From contig USGV01000011.1 of NCBI GenBank assembly GCA_900554305.1, positions 1-45,784 on the forward strand: a DNA stretch of 45,784 bases, given 5' to 3'. The first letter of the stretch is position 1. Each line of letters opens with the position of its first letter. Under the pieces are notes generated by a model that saw nothing but the letters and a program-made list of their open reading frames with translations, was not told the DNA's origin and ran no database searches. Source of the DNA: an uncultured Mycoplasmatota bacterium. Its GTDB lineage: Bacteria > Bacillota_I > Bacilli_A > RF39 > UBA660. Below are positions 24,741-31,595 of this stretch, in pieces. The position numbers were made by a program, and so were the translations under genes.

Positions 24741-25726
24741 TCTTCTAATAACGTAATATTATTTAACAGCGTTCCCGTTCCTTCGGCTACACACGTCAAA
24801 GGTGACTCTGCAATTAAAATTGGTACTTGCAACTCTTTTTCTAATAATTCTGGTAACCCTCTTAGCATTGCTCCTCCACCAGTTAATATAATTCCTTTTT
24901 CTACAATGTCTCCAGATAATTCTGGTGGGGTCTGTTCCAAAACATTTGTTGTTGCTTTTACTATTTTTTGAATACTTTCTTCTAAAGCTAATTTTGTTTC
25001 ATCTTGTGTTATTTCTATTGTATCTGGTAATCCAGTAATTAAATTTCTCCCTCTTACTTCTAATTTTTCCTTTTTGTTTGGATCGAAGATGTTGGAAAAT
25101 CCTATTTTTATATCTTCTGCCGTTCTTTCTCCAATTAATAATTTATATTTTTCTTTTATATATTTAATAATATCTTGATCGAATACATTTCCAGCAATAC
25201 GTACTGATGTAGAAGATACAATATCATTTAATGAAAGAATAGCAATATCTGTGGTACCTCCACCAATATCTATTACCATATTAGCTGTTGGTTTAGAAAT
25301 ATCCATTCCTGCTCCTATAGCTGCTACTTTTGGTTCTTCCTCAATATAGACTTTTCTTGCACCTGTTCTTTCTGCAGCTTCTTTAATTGCATTTTTTTCT
25401 ACTGGTGTAATGTTTGTTGGACAGCATATTAAAATTCTTGGTCTGGAGAAAAGCTTTTTTGCTTTGATCTTCTTTATAAATGAATTTAGCATGATTTCTG
25501 TAATCTCAAAATCTGCAATTACACCATCTTTCATTGGTTTTATAGCTTTTACTTTTCCTGGTGTTCTTCCTAACATCTCGTTTGCTTCTGTACCAACTGC
25601 AATTACACTTTTAGAATCTGTATCAATCGCAACTATGCTAGGTTCATTTAACACTATTCCTTGTCCTTTAACATATATTAAAACATTTGCTGTTCCTAAA
25701 TCTATTCCAATATCTTTTGCCCACAT
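24731..25726 (-). CDS. mbl: MreB/Mbl actin-like cell shape protein
   Basis: 331 residues from ATG 25726 (AGGAAGTG upstream); the frame opens 8 codons earlier without a site. Actin-fold ATPase motifs are DIGIDLGTANVLIYV (phosphate 1), VIDIGGGTTDIAIL (phosphate 2) and GIILTGGGAMLRGLPE (adenosine). Filaments guide elongation wall synthesis at the membrane. Mbl is preferred over MreB because the gene order spoIIQ then mbl matches Bacillus, and no mreCD genes follow. The spoIIID gene usually found between spoIIQ and mbl is absent. Confidence 0.88.
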   Translation of the reverse strand: MWAKDIGIDLGTANVLIYVKGQGIVLNEPSIVAIDTDSKSVIAVGTEANEMLGRTPGKVKAIKPMKDGVIADFEITEIMLNSFIKKIKAKKLFSRPRILICCPTNITPVEKNAIKEAAERTGARKVYIEEEPKVAAIGAGMDISKPTANMVIDIGGGTTDIAILSLNDIVSSTSVRIAGNVFDQDIIKYIKEKYKLLIGERTAEDIKIGFSNIFDPNKKEKLEVRGRNLITGLPDTIEITQDETKLALEESIQKIVKATTNVLEQTPPELSGDIVEKGIILTGGGAMLRGLPELLEKELQVPILIAESPLTCVAEGTGTLLNNITLLEEDQ

Positions 25727-25811
25727 ATATGTCACTTCCTTTTCTGTCATTAATATTTTATCATAAAATCTTAATTTTATAATAAAATATATTCATATTT
25801 TTTATATTTAT

Positions 25812-25837
25812 GAAAAAAAAGAGACTATTGCTCTTTA
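25812..25837 (-). terminator. Terminator of the spoIIQ-like gene
   Basis: AAAGAG/CTCTTT with a 7-nt loop and a following T run on the minus strand, overlapping the stop codon. Confidence 0.8.
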
Positions 25838-26469
25838 TTTTCAGAAGTTTGTAATTCTTTATTTAAGTAAAGGGTAGGATTTACCACAGTTCCGTTTACA
25901 TATAATTCAAAGTGTAGATGATTTCCCATGTCTTTATCTAATTCGTTTGTTCCACTTTTTCCTATTACCTGACCTTGTGTTACCATATCTCCCTTTTTTA
26001 CACTTACTTCTGATAGACTTTGATAGATGCTGATGTAACCGTTTTCATGTTTTATTTCTACTACTTTTCCTAATGTTTCGTCTTCTTTGACATCTGTCAC
26101 ACTTCCGTCTAGCACCGCTACTACATCAAAAACTTTTTCACCTACAAAATCTGTACCAGAGTTTTGCATATATGTGTTGTCATGATATACAATTGATTTT
26201 TCTTGTGTCTCTGCATCTGCTTTATAGTCATAATAATTTTTACCTATACTTACAGTTGTATCTGTATAGGGATTAATCATCATTGTGCTTTCTTTTATTA
26301 CTGGCTGTTCTTCTTCTAATACTGTACTTGTTACATAACTTGTCAATTCATCTTCTGAAGTATCTTTTTGTAGATTGCTTCTTAACATAGCAGTTCCAAA
26401 CATTACACTAACAATTGCTAAAGTCATTATAGTTGGTAAGACATATGGTTTTAATTTTCTTCTTTTCAT
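25825..26469 (-). CDS. spoIIQ: SpoIIQ-like LytM-fold protein lacking the first zinc histidine
   Basis: 214 residues from ATG 26469, with GAGGTG 5 nt upstream. A basic start and one membrane helix (~9-28) precede a LytM domain. KDETL-type spacing, then IYQSLSEVSVKKGD, QVIGKSGTNELDKDMGNHLH and VNPTLYL match what I recall of Bacillus SpoIIQ closely. The canonical HxGxD is replaced by NSGTD, while the later HLHFE is kept, so hydrolase activity is doubtful, as in Bacillus. SpoIIQ sits in the forespore membrane and joins SpoIIIAH across the septum during engulfment. Neighbours DUF1146 and mbl support the call. Confidence 0.8.
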   Translation of the reverse strand: MKRRKLKPYVLPTIMTLAIVSVMFGTAMLRSNLQKDTSEDELTSYVTSTVLEEEQPVIKESTMMINPYTDTTVSIGKNYYDYKADAETQEKSIVYHDNTYMQNSGTDFVGEKVFDVVAVLDGSVTDVKEDETLGKVVEIKHENGYISIYQSLSEVSVKKGDMVTQGQVIGKSGTNELDKDMGNHLHFELYVNGTVVNPTLYLNKELQTSENKEQ

Positions 26470-26496
26470 TTTTTTCACCTCATTATAAGTTTTAAC

Positions 26497-26522
26497 CAAA
26501 AAAAAAGATTTATACTTCTTTT
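26497..26522 (-). terminator. Terminator of the rpiB-DUF1146 unit
   Basis: AAAAGA/TCTTTT with an 8-nt loop followed by T run on the minus strand, at the stop codon of the DUF1146 gene. Confidence 0.7.
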
Positions 26523-26718
26523 AAAATATTTTTGAAGAAATAAATAAATCCATTAAAAAATTGGTGACTAAATAAATTAGTGAAAGTCCTAGCAAGAAGT
26601 AAAATACTCTTGCTTGAATTACGTGATTTTTTTTAAATATTTGATTAATATTTACAGCATCCATTGCCCAAATAACAACTACAGTTACAAATGCATATAG
26701 TAATAGTTTCCCTAACAT
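26521..26718 (-). CDS. DUF1146 small membrane protein (YwzB-like)
   Basis: 65 residues with two membrane helices (~3-20 and ~37-58) and a conserved-looking middle WAMDAVNINQIFKK. This size and layout, and its position just upstream of spoIIQ, match the DUF1146/YwzB family, which in Bacillus lies near murAA and spoIIQ. The start overlaps the rpiB stop by 7 nt. Function is unknown. Confidence 0.75.
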   Translation of the reverse strand: MLGKLLLYAFVTVVVIWAMDAVNINQIFKKNHVIQARVFYFLLGLSLIYLVTNFLMDLFISSKIF

Positions 26719-27158
26719 TGTTCTTCCTCGTATTCTTTTATTTTTTGTCTACGACGAACATGTTTTTCTTCTTCTGATGCTTTTGTCTCTATGAATATTG
26801 TTATTAATTCTACTGCTTTTTCTAGTGGCATTTTTTCACCAAAAGCAATAATATTAGAATCATTATCTACTCTTGTTGCAATTGCTTCCTCTTTTGTATC
26901 TACTTTTGCACAGCGAACTCCCTTTACTTTATTACAAGCTATACTAATTCCAATTCCTGTTCCACAGATTGCTATTCCGAAATCAACGTCTTTGTCTGCA
27001 ACTAAGTTCCCTAATTTAAAAGCATAATCTGGATAATCCACAGATTCTTCTGATGTTGTTCCACAATCTGTAATATCATATTGATTCATTAATCTATCAA
27101 TTATTTGCTCTTTTAATATATAACCTCTATGGTCGCTTGCTATTCCTATTTTTATCAT
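26712..27158 (-). CDS. rpiB: Ribose-5-phosphate isomerase B / LacAB-type sugar isomerase
   Basis: 148 residues, the normal RpiB length. Motifs are IGIASDHRGYILKEQI, VDYPDYAFKLG, the active-site region FGIAICGTGIGISIACNK with the catalytic Cys, and HVRRRQKI near the end. It interconverts ribose 5-phosphate and ribulose 5-phosphate; some members act on allose or galactose phosphates instead. It overlaps the upstream unknown gene by 32 nt and the downstream DUF1146 gene by 7 nt, so the three form one operon. Confidence 0.92.
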   Translation of the reverse strand: MIKIGIASDHRGYILKEQIIDRLMNQYDITDCGTTSEESVDYPDYAFKLGNLVADKDVDFGIAICGTGIGISIACNKVKGVRCAKVDTKEEAIATRVDNDSNIIAFGEKMPLEKAVELITIFIETKASEEEKHVRRRQKIKEYEEEQC

Positions 27159-27711
27159 AAAATTTCCTTCTTTCTTTTTTTAATTTTTTTAATGGCAGAT
27201 GGCCTCCCATTTGATTGTTAAAATGATTAAAGTCTATTTCTTGACCTGGTGTTTCTAATATCATATCTTGTTCCAAAGCTTCTAATTCATCTATCCTTCT
27301 AGGTAAGTTATACAGATATCCTGTTTCCACATGTATTGTTCTTTCTAAAACAAACTTTTCATTTGTAGTTATATTCTCTAACAGAGGTCTATAACTAATA
27401 TATAGACTTCCTGGATGAATTATAGCTCCAGAAAAATCACAAGTTTTAAAATTTTTGCTTTTCTGTTCCTTTATATTTGGATAAACTAAGACTAAATCCC
27501 CAGGAAAGAAAGAATGACTCCTAACGTTCTCTTCTTCACTCATCAATTCTTCATAAATTTTAGCGATTGGTTCTCCTTGTAATTTTTCTAAAACTCTTTT
27601 GCTAATTCTATTATCCTTTAGTTGATTTATAATCGTATAATACTGCTCTACATATTCTGGCACCTTTAACTTTTTTAGTTCATCTAGAGTCATATCTTCA
27701 AGTTCCTTCAT
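27127..27711 (-). CDS. Conserved-looking protein of unknown function
   Basis: 194 residues from ATG 27711, chosen because GGGGAGAG lies 6 nt upstream. The N-terminal third is charged and helical (LDELKKLKVPEYVEQYYTII); the middle is strand-rich (FFPGDLVLVYPNIKEQ, GSLYISYRPLLENI, RTIHVETGYLYNLPRRIDEL); the tail is basic and ends NRNSKRP. No domain is recognised. An extended -10 promoter lies just upstream. It overlaps rpiB by 32 nt and is the first gene of that operon. Confidence 0.65.
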   Translation of the reverse strand: MKELEDMTLDELKKLKVPEYVEQYYTIINQLKDNRISKRVLEKLQGEPIAKIYEELMSEEENVRSHSFFPGDLVLVYPNIKEQKSKNFKTCDFSGAIIHPGSLYISYRPLLENITTNEKFVLERTIHVETGYLYNLPRRIDELEALEQDMILETPGQEIDFNHFNNQMGGHLPLKKLKKERRKFYDKNRNSKRP

Positions 27712-27731
27712 AATCAACTCTCCCCGTTTTT

Positions 27732-27740
27732 ATTATATCA
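27732..27740 (-). promoter_or_regulatory. Extended -10 promoter of the unknown gene-rpiB-DUF1146 operon
   Basis: TGATATAAT on the minus strand, about 20 nt upstream of the start codon at 27711. Confidence 0.6.
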
Positions 27741-28325
27741 CTTTATTAAAATTTTTTTCATCTCTTTTATGTGATTATTTAAAATGCTTTTCCACAATTT
27801 CTGTTGATTATGTATTTTATAGATTCTCCCTATTTTCTTTAAGCTCTTTGATAGAACTAGACTTTGTGCTTTCTCTTCTATTTTTCCACAATTTTTGTGA
27901 ATTTATTTATAGAAATGGTAATTAGCATATTTGCATTTTTTAGTGCCTAAATATTCTATTTCTTTTTCCACAAGAACTGCTCCTATTCTATTTTTCTGAA
28001 ACTTTTTCCACAGAAAATGTGCATATTTTATTTTCTTGTGATTCTTTCTTTAGTGAAATATATCCTACTATTCCGTGGTTTATATTCAATATTATAATAT
28101 TTCTGTCCCATCCTAAATTCCTGGTACTTGTGTTGTAAAAAACAGTTCTTATATTCTGGGGATTCTTCTTTTACTTACATACTTAATATTAACACTTGGT
28201 AAATTAAATTTTCCACAAATTCTGGTGGATAATTTTGTTTTATTAATTCTTCTGGATTGACAATTTCAATTTTGGCATAGTATCACCTTTTGCCTTTAAT
28301 CTCTTTTATCATAGCATATTTTAAC
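27741..28325. other. Gene-free stretch with five TTTTCCACA motifs and possible decayed coding sequence
   Basis: No intact gene is found in this ~585 bp. It holds five copies of TTTTCCACA, all in the same orientation, at 27788, 27882, 27966, 28006 and 28209. Each is one mismatch from the standard DnaA box TTATCCACA. Short minus-strand open segments separated by stops and frame changes look protein-like (for example 28175-28276, with EIVNPEELIKQNYPP). They suggest an old, broken gene, but the AT-rich sequence makes this uncertain. No tRNA or other RNA gene is seen. Confidence 0.45.
27788..28217 (+). repeat. Cluster of five TTTTCCACA motifs (DnaA-box-like)
   Basis: The motif occurs at 27788-27796, 27882-27890, 27966-27974, 28006-28014 and 28209-28217. 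Four copies are followed by a further A. Several carry a short inverted echo (CCACAAATTCTGGTGG; CACAATTTTTGTG; CACAGAAAATGTG). Elsewhere in the window the nonamer appears only singly, in coding sequence. Confidence 0.7.
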
Positions 28326-28356
28326 AAAAGAAAAACTGCGATTACTCAGCAGTTTC
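28326..28356 (-). terminator. rpmE terminator
   Basis: AACTGC/GCAGTT with a 9-nt loop followed by TTTCTTTTG on the minus strand, overlapping the rpmE stop. Confidence 0.75.
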
Positions 28357-28560
28357 TTGTTTATCAAATCCATATTTCTTGTTGAATTTATCAACACGTC
28401 CAGCACGTGATGCTCTACTTTGTTTTCCTGTATAAAAAGGATGACATTTAGAACATACTTCAACACTAATACTATCTTTTGTTGATTTGCAAGTAAATGT
28501 TTCTCCACATGCACAAGTTACTGTACAATCTTTTACTTCTGGATGAATTCCTTTTTTCAT
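28342..28560 (-). CDS. rpmE: 50S ribosomal protein L31, zinc-binding form
   Basis: 72 residues: [20 protein letters not shown], then [12 protein letters not shown] and [11 protein letters not shown], the standard L31 sequence. The Cys residues of the zinc site are present, so this is the C+ (zinc) form, not the zinc-free paralogue made under zinc limitation. AAGGAGAGA precedes the ATG. It lies between the SGNH gene and the gene-free stretch. L31 helps bridge the two ribosomal subunits. Confidence 0.96.
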   Translation of the reverse strand: MKKGIHPEVKDCTVTCACGETFTCKSTKDSISVEVCSKCHPFYTGKQSRASRAGRVDKFNKKYGFDKQETAE

Positions 28561-28578
28561 ATTATCTCTCCTTCCGCC

Positions 28579-28595
28579 ATGACTTTAAAAGTCAT
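28579..28595 (-). promoter_or_regulatory. Short hairpin in the rpmE leader
   Basis: ATGACTT/AAGTCAT with a 3-nt loop sits about 8 nt upstream of the rpmE ribosome binding site. No T run follows on the minus strand, so it is not a terminator for that strand. It could be an autoregulatory leader for L31, but one hairpin is weak evidence. Confidence 0.35.
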
Positions 28596-28621
28596 AGTAA
28601 TTCAATAGCGTTATTAGTATA

Positions 28622-29341
28622 TCAAGTATTTTTTTTATTTGCAAGCTTTTTTATTACTTCTTTTGCTACTTTTTCATAACTTTCCTTTGATGGGTAAATA
28701 CTTTCTGAATATAAAAAATCATTTTCGTTTATTATATTCTCTGTTGATATATAGGTAACATTTTCTAGATTTTTATATATTTTATTTAATTTTTTTATCC
28801 CTTCTTTTATATAACTATTTTCTATTGGTACTTCTGGGTAACCTATTATATATATTTCTTTGGGATAATATGTTTTAATTTCTTTTATTAATATTTTTAT
28901 ATCCTTTTCTAAATTTTTCATTATTTGTTGTAGTTTATATTCATTCATATTAGGTGTAATAGTAATATGATAAATGATATCATTTAGACCTATTGTCATA
29001 GTAACTAAGTCAGATTCTCGTAAGGTTTGCTTTATATTTTTTTCCACTTTTCCTGTGGTTATTTTCTCATTAGTTAATAAAGTTTCATATAAATGGTTAA
29101 TTGATTGATTCTTTTCGGCAAAGTCTTTAGTATAAATCTTTAATTTCTTTTCTTCTTGTAATCTATCTTTGATAAAGTCACTATACCCATAATCTTCTTC
29201 TCCATAGGAGCTTATGCCCAAGGCATATCCATCTCCTAATGATGTATAGTTAAAATAATTATGGTGGTTTGCTTTATATATTAAGAAAATGACAAATATA
29301 ATTAGTAAAAATATAATTAATTTATAATGTTTTTTTATCAT
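28622..29341 (-). CDS. Membrane-anchored SGNH-fold protein with degenerate catalytic site
   Basis: 239 residues from ATG 29341 (GGAGG 5 nt upstream). One N-terminal membrane helix (~8-23) is followed by an extracytoplasmic SGNH/GDSL-like domain. Block I reads TSLGDGYALG, with Gly37 where the nucleophile Ser is expected. Block III GLNDI is intact, and block V reads IYPSKESYEKVA, with Tyr where the His of HPs is expected. Loss of both Ser and His argues against normal esterase activity; a binding or regulatory role is possible. It follows murA after a terminator. Confidence 0.72.
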   Translation of the reverse strand: MIKKHYKLIIFLLIIFVIFLIYKANHHNYFNYTSLGDGYALGISSYGEEDYGYSDFIKDRLQEEKKLKIYTKDFAEKNQSINHLYETLLTNEKITTGKVEKNIKQTLRESDLVTMTIGLNDIIYHITITPNMNEYKLQQIMKNLEKDIKILIKEIKTYYPKEIYIIGYPEVPIENSYIKEGIKKLNKIYKNLENVTYISTENIINENDFLYSESIYPSKESYEKVAKEVIKKLANKKNT

Positions 29342-29353
29342 AAATGCCTCCAT

Positions 29354-29386
29354 AAAAAAAGAAATATAACTATTTCATTATATTTC
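29354..29386 (-). terminator. murA terminator
   Basis: A 9-bp stem GAAATATAA/TTATATTTC with an 8-nt loop followed by seven T on the minus strand. It overlaps the murA stop codon. Confidence 0.85.
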
Positions 29387-30631
29387 TCTTATTTTTATTT
29401 TAGCACCAACACTTGTAAGTTTTTCTACGATTTGTTCGTATCCTCTTAAAATATGTTCTACATTAGTTATAGTAGTAGTTCCCTCTGCTAGTAGTCCTGC
29501 AGCAACCATAGCTGCGCCTGCTCTTAGGTCAGTAGCCACTACCGATGTTCCCGTTAATTTTGTTGGTCCAATAATAGTTGCAGTTTGATTTTTTACAGTA
29601 ATATCTGCTCCTAAGTCATTTAGATAAGGAATATGCATAAACCTATTTTCCCAGATAGTTTCTGTTACCTTTGACTTTCCATTACATTGCGTTAGTAGAA
29701 CTGTAAATGGTTGTTGTAAATCTGTTGGGAAACCTGGATAAACTAGTGTTTTAATCGTTGTTGATTTATATGTATCCGATTTTGAGATTATTACATAATC
29801 TGTTCCTACTTCTAACTCTGTACCGATTTCTTCTAACTTAGATAGTAAAGAATCCACGTGGTCTGGGATTATGTTGTCTATCTTTAGATTTTTACCACAT
29901 AAAGCACCAATAATAATATAAGTTCCTGCTTCTATTCTATCAGGTATTACTTCATGAAAACATTTATGTAGAGTTTCCACACCTTCAATTTTAATTGTAG
30001 ATGTTCCAGCACCACTGATACGTGCTCCCATATTATTTAAGAAAGTCGCAACATTAACAATTTCTGGCTCTTTGGCTGCATTGTCAATTACAGTAGTACC
30101 TTTTGCTTTTACAGCGGCTAACATAATATTAATTGTTGCTCCTACTGAAGCTATATCTAAATAAATATTAGCTCCATGAAGTTCTTGTGCTTCCACAATA
30201 TATTTATTTTTTTCGTTTTTTACTGTCGCTCCTAGTGCTTCAAAACCTTTTAAGTGTAAGTCGATGGGTCTTGCCCCTATAGAACATCCTCCCGGAAAGT
30301 ACATCACTGCTTTTTTATATTTTCCTAGTAGTGCTCCCATAAAATAGTAAGATGCTCGTAGTTTTTTGGAAAATTTCTCTGCAATCTCAATATTTATCAT
30401 ATTTTTGGGGTTAATAATGATACTTTCACTTGCTCTTTTAACATCAACGTTTAATTCATTTAGTATGTCACACAAAGCATCCGTATCTGTGATTTCTGGC
30501 ACATTACAGATAGTAGCTTCTTCATCAGTTAAGATGGCTGCAGGTATTAATGCAACTGTAGCATTTTTTGCACCACTAATTCGTATTGTTCCACTTAATT
30601 CTCGGTTGCCTTCTATCTCCATTATTTTCAT
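29378..30631 (-). CDS. murA: UDP-N-acetylglucosamine 1-carboxyvinyltransferase
   Basis: 417 residues, normal MurA length. SGAKNATVALIPAAIL near the N-terminus holds the substrate Lys and Asn; the active-site Cys is C116 in FPGGCSIGARPIDLHL, which also makes it a fosfomycin target type. Later motifs are YPGFPTDLQQPF, ENRFMHIPYL and ATDLRAGAAMV. It performs the first committed step of peptidoglycan synthesis, adding enolpyruvate to UDP-GlcNAc. GAGGAGGT precedes the ATG. Bacillota often carry two murA genes; which paralogue this is cannot be told, though its closeness to fba and rpmE resembles Bacillus murAB. Confidence 0.95.
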   Translation of the reverse strand: MKIMEIEGNRELSGTIRISGAKNATVALIPAAILTDEEATICNVPEITDTDALCDILNELNVDVKRASESIIINPKNMINIEIAEKFSKKLRASYYFMGALLGKYKKAVMYFPGGCSIGARPIDLHLKGFEALGATVKNEKNKYIVEAQELHGANIYLDIASVGATINIMLAAVKAKGTTVIDNAAKEPEIVNVATFLNNMGARISGAGTSTIKIEGVETLHKCFHEVIPDRIEAGTYIIIGALCGKNLKIDNIIPDHVDSLLSKLEEIGTELEVGTDYVIISKSDTYKSTTIKTLVYPGFPTDLQQPFTVLLTQCNGKSKVTETIWENRFMHIPYLNDLGADITVKNQTATIIGPTKLTGTSVVATDLRAGAAMVAAGLLAEGTTTITNVEHILRGYEQIVEKLTSVGAKIKIREI

Positions 30632-30660
30632 TTTATACCTCCTCGTGGCTTTACTATATT

Positions 30661-31506
30661 TTATCGCTTCGTGCCAAATAGAGTGACAATTTCCTCAATC
30701 CTTGTTTTTATAGCTTGTTCTCCACTTCCAATAATTTTTCTTGGATCATATACTTCTTTATTTTCTTCTAAAAATTTTCTTACGGCTTTACTCCAAACTG
30801 ATTGCAAGTCTGTATTAATATTAATTTTTGATATTCCGCAAGAGATAGCTTTTTTGATCTTATCATCTGGAATACCTGTTCCTCCATGTAAAACTAGTGG
30901 AATTGGTAAATTTTCATTGATGATTTCCATTGTTTCAAAATCTAAATTTGGTTCTCCTTTATAGAATCCATGAACACTTCCTAACGCAGGAGCTAAAGAA
31001 TCTATTCCTGTATTTTCATATAGAGTTAAGCAATCTTCTAATGTTGCATTTGTTGCACTTGAAGTGATATTATCTTCTGTTCCACCTATATGTCCTACTT
31101 CTGCTTCTACACTCACTCCTCTTTCATGTGCATATTCTACTACCTCTTTTGTTATTTTAATATTTTCTTCTAATTCGTGACGAGAAGCATCAATCATTAC
31201 TGAAGTAAATCCTGCATCTATTGCTTTTATACAAGTTTCTTTACTACTGCCATGATCTACGTGTAGGCAAACTGGGATAGTTATATTTAAATCTTGCATT
31301 AATCCTTTTACCATACCAGTGATTGCATTAAATCCTCCCATGTATTTAGCAGCACCCTCACTCACACCTAAGATTACAGGCACTTCTAACTCATTACACT
31401 TTTCTAAAATATATTTTGCCCATTCTAAATTATTTATATTAAGATGAGGAACCGCATATTTTCCTCTTTTTGCATCCATTAACATCTCATTAAAATTTAC
31501 TAACAT
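30661..31506 (-). CDS. fba: Class II fructose-bisphosphate aldolase
   Basis: 281 residues from ATG 31506 (AGGTGG 6 nt upstream). The frame stays open to 31680, but that part overlaps the preceding terminator and gene. Zinc and catalytic motifs are LHVDHGSS, EAEVGHIGG and LVLHGGTGIPD, with SKININTDLQ binding phosphate. It splits fructose 1,6-bisphosphate into triose phosphates in glycolysis. It lies just upstream of murA, as in Bacillus. A tagatose-type specificity is possible but less likely in this context. Confidence 0.93.
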   Translation of the reverse strand: MLVNFNEMLMDAKRGKYAVPHLNINNLEWAKYILEKCNELEVPVILGVSEGAAKYMGGFNAITGMVKGLMQDLNITIPVCLHVDHGSSKETCIKAIDAGFTSVMIDASRHELEENIKITKEVVEYAHERGVSVEAEVGHIGGTEDNITSSATNATLEDCLTLYENTGIDSLAPALGSVHGFYKGEPNLDFETMEIINENLPIPLVLHGGTGIPDDKIKKAISCGISKININTDLQSVWSKAVRKFLEENKEVYDPRKIIGSGEQAIKTRIEEIVTLFGTKR

Positions 31507-31555
31507 ATTATGCCACCTTTCATATATATCATAAGCAATATTGTAGTGTTTGTCA

Positions 31556-31585
31556 AAAGAAAAAGAAAGATTGCTCTTCCTTTTG
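31556..31585 (-). terminator. Terminator of the alpha/beta-hydrolase operon
   Basis: GGAAGA/TCTTTC with loop GCAA followed by TTTTTC TTTTG on the minus strand, about 15 nt past the stop codon. Confidence 0.75.
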
Positions 31586-31595
31586 TGTATATTTT

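Noticed and set aside
27741..28325. Chromosomal replication origin
   Set aside because: The TTTTCCACA cluster is suggestive, but dnaA, dnaN and rpmH are absent and no clear unwinding element of 13-mers was seen.
28296..28514. 72-residue reading frame in another frame over rpmE
   Set aside because: It is a shadow of rpmE, which has a perfect L31 sequence and ribosome binding site.
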